Shown: positions 13,581-22,165 of the stretch, piece after piece | How positions within the stretch are numbered: position 1 is the first letter of the stretch | Layout: each line of letters begins with the position of its first letter | Source: a virus | Reading direction: 5' to 3' (one strand) | DNA: 38,833 nucleotides | Virus record (IMG/VR): IMGVR_UViG_3300018080_000330 | Location: 1 to 38,833 of that record | The notes under the pieces: generated by a model | The model's input: the letters and a program-made list of their open reading frames with translations, nothing else | Databases searched by the model: none | What the model was told of the DNA's origin: nothing | Translations under genes and position numbers: made by a program

Positions 13581-14420
13581 TTAGTCAGGTATGAAGCTGG
13601 TCCCACCACTACTAGCACCAAAAATTCCGTATGGACTTTGTGATGTACCATAACTTTTTGTAGCCAGTGCCTGCCTTATAGCCTCATCAGTTTCAAAACT
13701 AATTAACTCTCTTTGTCTATCAAACTCTAGTTCAGAAGAAGCTAAACTAGCAACCCTCTGTGCTTCCAGATAGTCCAACGAACCCTGTTGATTTAATTTT
13801 GTAAGTAGCTGATCCAACTCACCTTGACGCTCTATACTATAACCAGTCATTTCTCTTGCAGCCCTTTCTGAAATCTGTGCTGCCTCTACCTCAAATGGTT
13901 TTAAAGCCCTTTCTTGTTCAGCTGCTTCTAAACCCAACCTTTGAGATACGTCTTGAGAAGCAAACTGTGCTAACTCTGCAGCCCTTAAAGCCTGTGGTTG
14001 AAGGGTGGAGAGTTGTTCAGAAATTCTCTTTTGTAGTCTTGGTGCAGATATACCAAATTGCTTTGATAGTGTAGCTTCTGTCTCTGGTACTTGCGTAACC
14101 GCTTGTTGTGCTTGAAATGCCCCTTTTTGTAGTTCTGGCAAACCAGCTTCTGTAGATAAACGGGAGTAAATGTCAGATAAAGAAGTTTGACCTGCTAGTG
14201 TTTCTCTATATCTTTTTAAAAAATCTTCCTCTCTAGCTGATTGTTGATCTAAAAGAGACGATCCTGTTGCTGAAGAAGTACTGCCTGTTGAACCCGATTG
14301 ACTACCGCCTTTACTAATATAGTCGGGTAAATCAGCCCATTTTCCAGCCTTCTGACCTTCCTTGTACTTGTTGTACGCTTCTCCTTTTCCGCCAAAATAT
14401 TCTTTTAATGAGTATGCCAT
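13581..14420 (-). CDS. Putative internal virion protein, helical, 279 aa
   Basis: A Ser/Gly/Thr-rich linker (about residues 38-56) precedes a long Glu/Gln/Ala-rich helical region (60-245) without membrane segments; the C-terminus is Gly/Ser-rich. ATG follows module B directly. It stands just before the 607-aa protein, so the pair may be the ejection proteins. No family named. Confidence 0.6.
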   Translation of the reverse strand: MAYSLKEYFGGKGEAYNKYKEGQKAGKWADLPDYISKGGSQSGSTGSTSSATGSSLLDQQSAREEDFLKRYRETLAGQTSLSDIYSRLSTEAGLPELQKGAFQAQQAVTQVPETEATLSKQFGISAPRLQKRISEQLSTLQPQALRAAELAQFASQDVSQRLGLEAAEQERALKPFEVEAAQISERAAREMTGYSIERQGELDQLLTKLNQQGSLDYLEAQRVASLASSELEFDRQRELISFETDEAIRQALATKSYGTSQSPYGIFGASSGGTSFIPD

Positions 14421-14480
14421 ATATAAAAAATGCCCACCGCTATGGGTGAGCTAATTGCCCTTTCTATAAAATTATAACAC
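14421..14480 (-). promoter_or_regulatory. Late promoter-hairpin module B
   Basis: GTGTTATAAT, a perfect extended -10, then AAAGGG, hairpin GCTCACC/GGTGGGC (7 bp) and ATTTTTT, with ATG 14420 right after. The start codon lies 13 nt from a GGTGG that is buried in the hairpin. Confidence 0.8.
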
Positions 14481-14482
14481 AA

Positions 14483-14572
14483 CTAGACTTTTATCTTAAC
14501 GATTTTGTTTTTCAGCTTGTTGTATTCTTCGTCCTTTATTTTTTGTAGTTTTTTTCTTAAATCTTTATCCAT
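14483..14572 (-). CDS. Possible 29-aa lysine-rich protein
   Basis: MDKDLRKKLQKIKDEEYNKL and a basic end. TGGAG about 9 nt before ATG; overlaps the fibre gene by 8 nt and fills the gap exactly up to module B. Short but consistent with local packing. Confidence 0.4.
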   Translation of the reverse strand: MDKDLRKKLQKIKDEEYNKLKNKIVKIKV

Positions 14573-15566
14573 GCGCTTTGCTCCAGAAATTACTATTCGC
14601 CTCAAATTGTTCTTTTGTCATTGTACCAAATCTTAAATCTTTTTCATCTTTACGCTTACCCCATACTTGATATGTACCATCAGTACATTCAATATATTTG
14701 TATGGTGCTACTGTAACTTCCTCAAACAAAGGGTCTATGTTGCCTTTGGTTTCACAAAAGTCCATAAACCAAACCTCTGGGGACTCCATACAGTATAGAG
14801 CATTATATCCTTGGGATGTAGGGAGTATGGCTGTTTTTGCAGCTGACCCTGCAACTTGAATACGGGTATCTCCACTATCATCATCTATTTTTACCTGACG
14901 AGCTGCAGAACCATCATATATAAAAAAAGAGGAATCATCGGAACATCTTAGTATAATGGAATCAGTTGCATCAATGTACACGTCATCATTACCCCATATA
15001 AAAATATCCCTCCCATCAAACGAAGTAAGGTTGACAGAATCGGCATCTTCGTCCAAGTATCCCACCAAGTCATCCCCAGAATCGTAAAGTTCTAAAGAAG
15101 ATTGACTGGCAGTTAACTCTACTCTAGTACCACTTGACGACGTTTTAATTGTTGTACCAGTAATAGTACCCGATGTTATCGTCACCGCATTCATAGAACC
15201 AGCCGTTATAGACCCTAAATTAGCGGTAATTGACGATAAAGTAGCTACAGTCATCTCTGTAGCAGTAATAGTTCCTGCAACAATTTCAGAAGCGGTTATT
15301 GTATTAGCGGCTATCTCTGTAGCGGTTATCGTGTTAGCAGCTATTTCAGAAGCGGTTATCGTGTCGGCGGCTATCTCTGTAGCGGTTATCGTGTTAGCAG
15401 CTATTTCAGAAGCGGTTATTGTATTAGCAGCTATCTCTGTGGCGGTTACCGAATCTTCCATTATCTGCCTGTTTTTTACCTCAAGAGGCAATACCTGCCT
15501 TTGACTTACACGCTCTTTAGCTTCTTCTATTTTTTTCTCAATTTCTAAAGTATCAAATGTACCCAT
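14565..15566 (-). CDS. Tail fibre protein with decapeptide repeats, 333 aa
   Basis: An N-terminal coiled coil (EIEKKIEEAKERV) precedes seven or more repeats of T-[AS]-x-E-I-x-A-x-T-I (about residues 39-105), typical of trimeric phage fibre shafts. Then come beta-rich segments with SGTITGTTIKTSSSGTRVEL, and a C-terminal globular part with Cys and Trp residues (GYNALYCMESPEVWFMDF). AGGA site overlaps the nozzle gene end. Probably a trimeric tail fibre or its distal part. Confidence 0.75.
   Translation of the reverse strand: MGTFDTLEIEKKIEEAKERVSQRQVLPLEVKNRQIMEDSVTATEIAANTITASEIAANTITATEIAADTITASEIAANTITATEIAANTITASEIVAGTITATEMTVATLSSITANLGSITAGSMNAVTITSGTITGTTIKTSSSGTRVELTASQSSLELYDSGDDLVGYLDEDADSVNLTSFDGRDIFIWGNDDVYIDATDSIILRCSDDSSFFIYDGSAARQVKIDDDSGDTRIQVAGSAAKTAILPTSQGYNALYCMESPEVWFMDFCETKGNIDPLFEEVTVAPYKYIECTDGTYQVWGKRKDEKDLRFGTMTKEQFEANSNFWSKAHG
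15256..15455 (-). repeat. 30/60-bp tandem repeat coding for the fibre shaft
   Basis: Alternating units ending in gctatctctgtagcgg and gctatttcagaagcgg on the plus strand, 30 bp each and near-identical, so expansion is recent. Confidence 0.85.
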
Positions 15567-17395
15567 TATTCCTGACTTTCCTCGGAAAGATCATCATAAA
15601 TTAATTTTACTGCAATTATTTTAATAAACGTATTGCTTGTACTAGCTAGATTAAAACCGAATTCAATTTCTTTTGCACGAGTGTAAATAGGTAGCTCAAC
15701 CCTAGTGTCACCAACCGTACTAGCTGCCGTACCAGTAGTAAATGAAGCAGCCCTGTCTAGCTTATACTTAGGTGTAACAGATTGACCTGTAGTTAAAGCC
15801 TCAAATTCTATTATTAAATTTATAGGTAAAAACTGACGGTCTGGGTCTCCACCATCGAAAATTAAAGTCTCAAGCGATCCTGAAGAATTAGCAGTATCCC
15901 CTAAAGCTATCTTGTCTACCCCATAGGATGTATTGTCTCTCCAACCAATATATAGATCAGTACCCATAGACTTGACCATACCTATCTTTAAAGTGGTAGC
16001 AGAAACCGTATCTGTAGAAATTGTGTAAGGAAAATTAAGAGAGTCTGGCAATTGCGTCTGTTGACTGCCAAGCTCGTATATACCTTGCTCTAACGCTGTT
16101 CCGTCGTCTGTTGACCCAGATACACCTATCAAAGTTCTACCCTCATGCTCGGTTATAGCTCCCGGATAGACCTCTAACTTCTTACCCCTAGATAGCTTGG
16201 GAATGTTACCAACCACATCAACAAACGGGTCATTTCCTGTATACATAGACCCATCGTTACCATAAACTCCTAACAACTTCCCCTTAGCGTTGTGTATGGC
16301 GTTTGGTGCTCCAACAGTGACATCGGTGTAAAAATTATATGAAGAACTAATACCATCCCAAAAATATAGTCTAGCTGCTTCTGCGGCACTAACAGAACCG
16401 CCCTTTATCGCAGCCGCCACAACAAATTCCTCAAACTTAGCTATCGACCTAACCTCAAAGCCCGGATCGAATGTAATCTTGTTCGGTGTGTAGGTAGCTT
16501 GATCCCAAGTAGCCAAATACCTACTGTTTCCTATTATCAATGTATCATCAATCACTACCATAGGATGGAACGTAGCTGAGATTAAAATACCAAACAAAGT
16601 AGAAAACTCTGCATCCTCTAAATCGGTATCAGTTCCCGTGTCAACCCCACCGTCTGCTACCGTAGAAGTGACATGAAAATGGTAGCTGTTTCCTATAACC
16701 ACCCGTAATGGAGTAGCAAATGTAAACGTAACGTCACCTGTTGACATACTACCGTTGGCTATAGTTTTACTTCCTATAGTAGTGTTATTTGAGTCATGAA
16801 CCGTCACTGTCCAGTTTCCAGTACCAACAACATCAACATCTATTATTACTGCTTTTAGTGGGTCTTTGGCTGGGGTGAAAGTTTGTCTGGCCGTTGCCGC
16901 CTCACTTATTGTTGTGGGTGGGACATAGTCTGCTGATCCTGTGCTACCACCGGACTGGTCTTTATCGTTTGTACCGTCGGATAAAAAAGAGTCGTCAAAT
17001 GCGGGTGTACCAGTTAATAGTCCATACCTCCCAAGCTCTGCTTCTAGGGCGTAATACAGGTAGTTATCAAATACCTTAAGACCCTCACCAGAAGAATTAG
17101 AAACAGTCCTTAGAGAACTCCAAACTCCAGCACTTGTTTCACGATATATTTTACCCCCTTCTCCAGTAAAATATCTGTTTGTATCATAGGGAGAGCCGTC
17201 TTCACCCCAAGTGGGAAGTGACGTTACAGTAGACCCAGATACCTTTGATGTTTTTCTTGATAGTGTTATGTAAGAGGGATCTTCAAAAGGATTAAGATTT
17301 TTCATGAACTTAACGGAGTTAGCAACATCAATCTTCTCTCCCATTGTGCCAATACCACCACTAAAATTTTTGATTACTAGTTTGTCCTTAGCCAT
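15566..17395 (-). CDS. Putative tail nozzle protein, 609 aa
   Basis: ATG at 17395 is preferred over an in-frame GTG 24 nt earlier because MAKDKLVIKNFSGGI looks like the conserved beginning and the GTG overlaps the previous gene. Beta-rich throughout, with a propeller-like middle (DDTLIIGNSRYLATWDQ, FEEFVVAAAIKGG, GKLLGVYGNDGSMYTG) and a C-terminal part (PKYKLDRAASFTTG...YTRAKEIEFGF) like podoviral nozzle/stabilisation proteins. It follows the adaptor gene. An inserted beta-sandwich (about residues 150-260, TFTPAKDPLKAVIIDVDVVG) may be an Ig-like module. Confidence 0.65.
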   Translation of the reverse strand: MAKDKLVIKNFSGGIGTMGEKIDVANSVKFMKNLNPFEDPSYITLSRKTSKVSGSTVTSLPTWGEDGSPYDTNRYFTGEGGKIYRETSAGVWSSLRTVSNSSGEGLKVFDNYLYYALEAELGRYGLLTGTPAFDDSFLSDGTNDKDQSGGSTGSADYVPPTTISEAATARQTFTPAKDPLKAVIIDVDVVGTGNWTVTVHDSNNTTIGSKTIANGSMSTGDVTFTFATPLRVVIGNSYHFHVTSTVADGGVDTGTDTDLEDAEFSTLFGILISATFHPMVVIDDTLIIGNSRYLATWDQATYTPNKITFDPGFEVRSIAKFEEFVVAAAIKGGSVSAAEAARLYFWDGISSSYNFYTDVTVGAPNAIHNAKGKLLGVYGNDGSMYTGNDPFVDVVGNIPKLSRGKKLEVYPGAITEHEGRTLIGVSGSTDDGTALEQGIYELGSQQTQLPDSLNFPYTISTDTVSATTLKIGMVKSMGTDLYIGWRDNTSYGVDKIALGDTANSSGSLETLIFDGGDPDRQFLPINLIIEFEALTTGQSVTPKYKLDRAASFTTGTAASTVGDTRVELPIYTRAKEIEFGFNLASTSNTFIKIIAVKLIYDDLSEESQE

Positions 17396-17397
17396 AG

Positions 17398-18351
17398 TTA
17401 AGACAAGGTAGAACTCCACCTCTCGTCAAATCTACTAACCCTACGTTTTACCCTATTTATCACTTTGGAGTTGCTTCTCCTAGAATATCTTCTGATAGCG
17501 TCTAAAAGTCCACCAGCTGCATTCTTAGGCAACCTGCCGGAGTTGTTATAATCTAAAGTCCAGAAATAATTGTTATGGTATTGAGCCGCAGTAAAGTCCT
17601 TCTTAGGTCCTGCATAAAAATCAGCGGCTGCACCGTGTGGCAAAAGCTCGTGTAGTTCTGGTGGTATTTCTGGTGCTTCCCCTATAGTATATGAAGCCCC
17701 AGCTGCAGTAGACCCTTCCCAAACAGTTTCTAACTCTATGGAAGTTGTACTGGTAAAAGAGGCGACTCTATAAAATGTTGGGTCATTATCAGTTTTAAAC
17801 CACCTGCCTACCATTGATGCAGTAAAAGTAGTACCGGAACCAGTAACCGTGGCATCATTGTTTGTTACAGTGACACTTCCAGTTGTATAGTCATCGGCTG
17901 TCATATCACGATCTAGCATGTTTGCCAAAAGAGTTATAGTATCACCATCCTCTGCTGGTATAGGCCATATCTCAAAGTGATCTCTCATAGGAAATATAAA
18001 TTGAGGAATAGTTGTACCCGAAAAATCTATCTCGTTTAACCTGTTCCACTCTAATTGAGAGTTAACAATGTCTAAAGGATAATCTACATCACCAATAGAT
18101 AGCGTAGCAGATTGTATTGGTGGATAAATGTTTGGTGGGTAATGATACCTCTGTTGGTTTTCCACCGTTAAAGCTGTGCGTGGTAAATCCCTCATGACAT
18201 AGCTTTGCATTTTTCTTTGAATAAAGTGCATTCTTTTGTTCAGGTGTTCTTTTATAAAATTAGCTATAGTAGAGGAAGCAATACTCCCACTAGCTTGAGA
18301 AATGTAATCCTTTGTCGTTGTTTGTAATTCTGTAAATGTTTGTCTTGCCAT
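17398..18351 (-). CDS. Head-tail adaptor protein, 317 aa
   Basis: Starts MARQTFTELQTTTKDYISQ, then SIASSTIANFIKEHLNKRMHFIQRKM, the N-terminal helices of podoviral adaptor proteins. Then PPNIYPPIQSATLSIGDVDYPL and FEIWPIPAEDGDTI, also familiar in that family. A Ig-like insertion (about residues 165-235: TVTNNDATVTGSGTTFT) is a common decoration of adaptors in uncultured phages. A basic C-terminal tail. It sits between the fibre genes and the nozzle, as expected. Confidence 0.72.
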   Translation of the reverse strand: MARQTFTELQTTTKDYISQASGSIASSTIANFIKEHLNKRMHFIQRKMQSYVMRDLPRTALTVENQQRYHYPPNIYPPIQSATLSIGDVDYPLDIVNSQLEWNRLNEIDFSGTTIPQFIFPMRDHFEIWPIPAEDGDTITLLANMLDRDMTADDYTTGSVTVTNNDATVTGSGTTFTASMVGRWFKTDNDPTFYRVASFTSTTSIELETVWEGSTAAGASYTIGEAPEIPPELHELLPHGAAADFYAGPKKDFTAAQYHNNYFWTLDYNNSGRLPKNAAGGLLDAIRRYSRRSNSKVINRVKRRVSRFDERWSSTLS

Positions 18352-19871
18352 TAGTGTATGTCCCTAACCATGTCCGGCTTAACCGTATAAGTAACTACTA
18401 CTGACTCGCTTGGTTCTAATTCAACCGTACAATCTGTTGATGTAAATAGAGTAACCCCACCCTTAACAACAGAGCTTACCGTACCCCCTGTTATATAGAC
18501 TGTTTCCGGAGCAGAATCCGCTGTGTGGGTAAATGGGGAAGCCCCCTCGGTTATTGCTGATACGCCCACTGGATTGTACCCAGCGTTATTTTTTATACTA
18601 AATTGTGGTGTTATATTTCCACCAGACAAAACCATATTACCACCTATAGCCCCAGTACCATTATCTGATAGATCATTATTAAATATATGAATTGTGTTAC
18701 CAGAAACACCCGCCGCGTAACCATCGCCAAATATTCCATAAGTTTGTGTAGCAGAGCTTTGATCATCATAAATTCTATTTCCAGAAACTACTACATTTTT
18801 CCTATCACTAAAAAACACAATTCCATATGTGTAGGTAGAACCCACTTGCCCGTTATTTTTAATGACACAGTTAGTAACTGATGTGTTATCAACACCAACC
18901 CTAACGCCAGCTTCCCCATTTCCAGTAGAAATACAATTAGATATTCTTTGTCCGATCATACCTATAACAAACCCATCACCTGTGTTATCTCCAGAATAAC
19001 AACCATCTATACTAGCAGTTAAGACAGTACCCCCTGCCTGTGGAGCCATTCCTATACCATAGGAAGCGTTTCTGTAAGCATTACAACCTTGTAATATAAG
19101 TCTATAAAGATAAGGTTCTGCTGTTCCACTTCCAGCGTTTCTAAATCCCGTACCACCGTTATCATATGAGTGACAACCTATCAAAGTACCGTTTTGTGCT
19201 TGAAAACCGTCTGACTCGTTATCGTGAGAGTAGCAACCTAAAACTAACGTACCCCTAACTGCTCCAGTGGCATAAACAGCCGAATCTATAGCAAACCCAA
19301 CCTCTTTACATTCATAAGCCTCACAATTATATAAGGTCAAATCAACACCCTTTGATAATACTATCCCGTCTACTTCTCCAGTTACGTTGTCGTGGTTTCC
19401 ATCTATTGTTAAATTGGAGATATAAACATTATCTACTGCTGGTGCTCCGCCATCTCCCCAACCAACTGGCTCTAAAACACCGTGGGCATTACTTAACGTA
19501 GACCCATCCATTACTTTAATTATTGTAATCCCTCTACCAGCACCAACTATGTGTGAATTGGAGTAATAAGATAAAGACGCTGTAGTTAAGTATGTTCCTG
19601 CTGGGAAATATATTTGCCCACCAGCCGCCAGTGCTGATTGTATAGCTGTAGTATCATCAGTAATTCCATTACCAGTAGCACCATAATCTCGTTTAACATC
19701 AATTATAGAGGTACCGCCCACCAGCATATCCTTCATTAAAATATTTTTAGTTACTTTTTTAGAAGTTCCACTGGAACCCTCGGCGTGATCAGATACGTCT
19801 ACAACATAGAACAAATCGTCGTCAACCACATTAGATAATCCTGTTAAAGATGTTAATTTAGTGTTAGCCAT
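18351..19871 (-). CDS. Tailspike with pectate-lyase-type right-handed beta-helix, 506 aa
   Basis: N-terminal about 50 residues (LTSLTGLSNVVDDDLFYVVDVSD...TSKKVTKN) match those of the upstream 333-aa fibre and are probably the virion anchor. Residues 58-105 carry the pectate-lyase-3 signature DYGATGNGITDDTTAIQSAL and IYFPAGTYLT. The rest is a parallel beta-helix (CYSHDNESDGFQAQNG, GNGEAGVRVG, ISGNRIYDDQS). Such spikes bind or degrade surface polysaccharide. No active-site residues can be assigned from sequence alone. C-terminal beta sandwich about residues 455-500. Confidence 0.85.
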   Translation of the reverse strand: MANTKLTSLTGLSNVVDDDLFYVVDVSDHAEGSSGTSKKVTKNILMKDMLVGGTSIIDVKRDYGATGNGITDDTTAIQSALAAGGQIYFPAGTYLTTASLSYYSNSHIVGAGRGITIIKVMDGSTLSNAHGVLEPVGWGDGGAPAVDNVYISNLTIDGNHDNVTGEVDGIVLSKGVDLTLYNCEAYECKEVGFAIDSAVYATGAVRGTLVLGCYSHDNESDGFQAQNGTLIGCHSYDNGGTGFRNAGSGTAEPYLYRLILQGCNAYRNASYGIGMAPQAGGTVLTASIDGCYSGDNTGDGFVIGMIGQRISNCISTGNGEAGVRVGVDNTSVTNCVIKNNGQVGSTYTYGIVFFSDRKNVVVSGNRIYDDQSSATQTYGIFGDGYAAGVSGNTIHIFNNDLSDNGTGAIGGNMVLSGGNITPQFSIKNNAGYNPVGVSAITEGASPFTHTADSAPETVYITGGTVSSVVKGGVTLFTSTDCTVELEPSESVVVTYTVKPDMVRDIH

Positions 19872-19873
19872 AA

Positions 19874-20875
19874 TTAAATTGGGTAGGAAATCTCACAAAC
19901 AACTGCTTTATTTCCGCTTGCTGTAAATCCAGCAAAGGCGTTAACAGCCAATGTAGACCCGTTTATTCCAACCTTTCCAACGGAAGCGTCTACCCCAACA
20001 ATACCCATACCAGCCTGCCACGAACCGTTGTCATATACACACGCTGGTACAGAATGCCAACCAGCAGTTGAAAAAGCCTCTGCTACAGGCAAGGTAAAAT
20101 CAAACGCTGCGTTATTGCTAGTTCCAGTACCACTTACTAAATTTATAGTAATTCTACCCCCACTAACTGTGTATTCTATTTTTCCCGTAGGGTCTGAAGA
20201 AAATCCAGTGTAGGCGGTTGTCCATGTAAACTTGTTTGGAAACCCAACTGGTTTATCAGCATGCGAGTAGTAATTATCCGTTATAGTGTCGTTTGTTAAA
20301 GTATAGTCATCCGTTTCAATTATAGTTAGCAGTGCATTGGCTACGGTTGCTAATACCCAGTATTTGTAGGCACCACCTTGCTTTAACCTTATTCTATCCC
20401 CTTTAGAATAGATCAATGCCGCACCAGCAGGTACAGTTATTGTTGTAGCTGACGCATAAGTCCACGTATCATCGGGATCAACCCACCCGTCATCGGTGGT
20501 GGCAAGGGTGACCCATTCAGGAGCAGTAGCACCAGAGTTCATTTTTAACACTTGACTAGCTGTACCTTTAGCCAACCTTTCCAATGCCCCAGAGCTTCTA
20601 TAATAAATATCACCATCAGCATCAGAACCAACAGCAAAACCAGCGTCTTTAATTTTTAAACTATCTATAACTACCCCATTATCTGCTGTAGACTCGTTTA
20701 TAGTATCAACCTCAGGTGTCGTCAGAGTAGGGCTTGTAAAAAGAACATCTTTAGTTACTTTCTTAGATGTACCTGCATCCCCATCGGAAGTGTCACTGAT
20801 ATCAACAACATAAAATAAGTCGGTACCTGCTACCGAGGCTAACCCTGTTAAATTAGGTAAAGATGTGTCCGCCAT
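19874..20875 (-). CDS. Tail fibre, anchor plus globular tip, 333 aa
   Basis: N-terminal anchor (LPNLTGLASVAGTDLFYVVD...TSKKVTKDVL) is homologous to that of the tailspike that follows, so both bind the same socket. The middle has KIKDAGFAVGSDADGDIYY as in phage fibre chaperone-like shafts, then a carbohydrate-binding-like C-terminus (GWHSVPACVYDNGSWQ...AVVCEISYPI). TAATTATGG start with no strong site; the ORF is only 2 nt after the 56-aa gene. Confidence 0.75.
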   Translation of the reverse strand: MADTSLPNLTGLASVAGTDLFYVVDISDTSDGDAGTSKKVTKDVLFTSPTLTTPEVDTINESTADNGVVIDSLKIKDAGFAVGSDADGDIYYRSSGALERLAKGTASQVLKMNSGATAPEWVTLATTDDGWVDPDDTWTYASATTITVPAGAALIYSKGDRIRLKQGGAYKYWVLATVANALLTIIETDDYTLTNDTITDNYYSHADKPVGFPNKFTWTTAYTGFSSDPTGKIEYTVSGGRITINLVSGTGTSNNAAFDFTLPVAEAFSTAGWHSVPACVYDNGSWQAGMGIVGVDASVGKVGINGSTLAVNAFAGFTASGNKAVVCEISYPI

Positions 20876-20877
20876 AA

Positions 20878-21048
20878 TTATTGTAAAGCTAAATTATCTC
20901 CATTTTGTAAAAGTAAATTACTACCACTTTGCAAAAGTAAGTTTCCTACTGAAACCAAATCCTTCGGACTCCAGTTGGTTGAACTTGAACTGTCATCTGA
21001 CCAATCAGTAGATTTTGAGTTTTCTTTTGTCCAATCAGTAGAAGTCAT
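20878..21048 (-). CDS. Short collar/fibre-like repeat protein, 56 aa
   Basis: MTSTDWTKENSKSTDW, with repeats of the form STxW and then LLLQSGSNLLLQNGDNLAL. The NSTxW repeat and LLLQ(S/N)G repeats are common in small phage structural proteins. ATG lies directly after the U tract of module C. It overlaps nothing and ends 2 nt before the next fibre. Confidence 0.75.
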   Translation of the reverse strand: MTSTDWTKENSKSTDWSDDSSSSTNWSPKDLVSVGNLLLQSGSNLLLQNGDNLALQ

Positions 21049-21105
21049 AAAAAAAACCCCGCCTTTTACAGCGAGGATAAATTCCTTTCCATTAAATTAT
21101 AGCAC
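21049..21105 (-). promoter_or_regulatory. Late promoter-hairpin module C
   Basis: GTGCTATAAT (perfect extended -10), AAAGGA, hairpin CCTCGC/GCGGGG (one G-U) with an 8-nt loop and TTTTTTTT, then ATG 21048 directly. The -10 region overlaps the last codons of the 55-aa gene. Confidence 0.82.
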
Positions 21106-21109
21106 AAGG

Positions 21110-21277
21110 TTATCTCACGGTCTTCTTTCCATTTTTATAAAAATTGTCTAGTAAATAAGCAACTACTCTGGATATGGTTTTTAAATCCATGCCACCCTCT
21201 ACGTTTATTCTTTTGAAAACATCTTCCCATGTTTCACTGCCGTACCTAGATGTACCTAATATTTTTTCAATTTCCAT
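21110..21277 (-). CDS. Small hypothetical protein, 55 aa
   Basis: MEIEKILGTSRYGSETWEDV, then GGMDLKTISRVVAYLLDN. AAGGAT site 8 nt upstream; overlaps the 190-aa gene by 11 nt. Helical, unknown. Confidence 0.65.
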   Translation of the reverse strand: MEIEKILGTSRYGSETWEDVFKRINVEGGMDLKTISRVVAYLLDNFYKNGKKTVR

Positions 21278-21839
21278 CACTTATATCCTTAATTAAATTT
21301 TCTTTTTTAGTGCTAGTTGTTTCTTCTACACTTTCCGTTTCATCTGCAATTATTCCCATTTCCTCATCAAGACTCTTAAGTATTTCCTCGTCTACAGGCA
21401 TTCTACTGATCTTTTTAGGCTCAATTACTGGCAAATCTAGCCCGTACTCCTTGCTAATTCCCCTATATATTTTCTTCATATATTTAGTTCGTTTTTCTAC
21501 ATTACTTGTAATTAGTTTCTGTCTTAAAGCAAGTTGGTCTCTTTCTTGTGGGTTTAGTGGTTCCCACCCCTTACCTCTACGCTTACTATTTTCCGTTTCT
21601 ACTGCAACACGCTCTTCCTCATTTATCATATAATCGATAAATTCTTTCATCCATTTTTCCGCTACATATCTTGGAAAAATAGCTTCTTTTTGAGGTGGCA
21701 CAACATGAACAAACCCATCGAAGGTGGTGTTAAACTCTTCTTTCAGTGGATTAAATAGTTTTAGCTGGTCTAAAGACCGTCTTTGTAGTTCTCTACGTAG
21801 TTTGTTTAAATTTTCTTGTCTTTGTTTAACGTCAACCAT
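21267..21839 (-). CDS. Hypothetical helical protein, 190 aa
   Basis: Charged and helical, with VPPQKEAIFPRYVAEKWMKEFIDYM and a Ser/Glu/Thr-rich acidic C-terminus. Lies between the fibre and the tail genes. No family recognised; conserved-looking placement suggests a tail assembly or chaperone role, which is only inference. Confidence 0.6.
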   Translation of the reverse strand: MVDVKQRQENLNKLRRELQRRSLDQLKLFNPLKEEFNTTFDGFVHVVPPQKEAIFPRYVAEKWMKEFIDYMINEEERVAVETENSKRRGKGWEPLNPQERDQLALRQKLITSNVEKRTKYMKKIYRGISKEYGLDLPVIEPKKISRMPVDEEILKSLDEEMGIIADETESVEETTSTKKENLIKDISDGN

Positions 21840-21850
21840 AAGATTAATTC

Positions 21851-22144
21851 TTATTTATCAAGCATTTTATATGCTTGTCCCACTACTAACACACCGTAAC
21901 TAGTACCTAATAATTCTTTTATTAAAGCTAATTCTTCAACAGAAACATCTATATCTCCGCCACCCATTATTTTTTTAGCAAGTTCATATCTTTTAACTTT
22001 TTCTACGCCGTCTACTTTGTTGTTTTCTGGAGATGCTATTAAGGCGTTAGCACATACTGTATTTAAAAAAACACCCTTTCCTTTTTCGTTATTTAAAGTG
22101 TTTCCTTCTAAATCTTTCAATGGTTGTGAGAAATTCACTTTCAT
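21851..22144 (-). CDS. Small phage protein, 97 aa (possible assembly chaperone)
   Basis: MKVNFSQPLKDLEGNTL, then VCANALIAS, KVKRYELAKKI, and SVEELALIKELLGTSYGVLVVGQ. I know this pattern from many uncharacterised phage structural-region proteins, without a settled function. No Shine-Dalgarno; predicted leaderless from TGGTATAAT 9 nt before ATG. Confidence 0.65.
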   Translation of the reverse strand: MKVNFSQPLKDLEGNTLNNEKGKGVFLNTVCANALIASPENNKVDGVEKVKRYELAKKIMGGGDIDVSVEELALIKELLGTSYGVLVVGQAYKMLDK

Positions 22145-22153
22145 ATTGAAATA

Positions 22154-22162
22154 ATTATACCA
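22154..22162 (-). promoter_or_regulatory. Extended -10 promoter, leaderless start
   Basis: Minus strand TGGTATAAT ends 9 nt before ATG 22144 (spacer TATTTCAAT). No ribosome binding site between. Confidence 0.75.
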
Positions 22163-22165
22163 TAT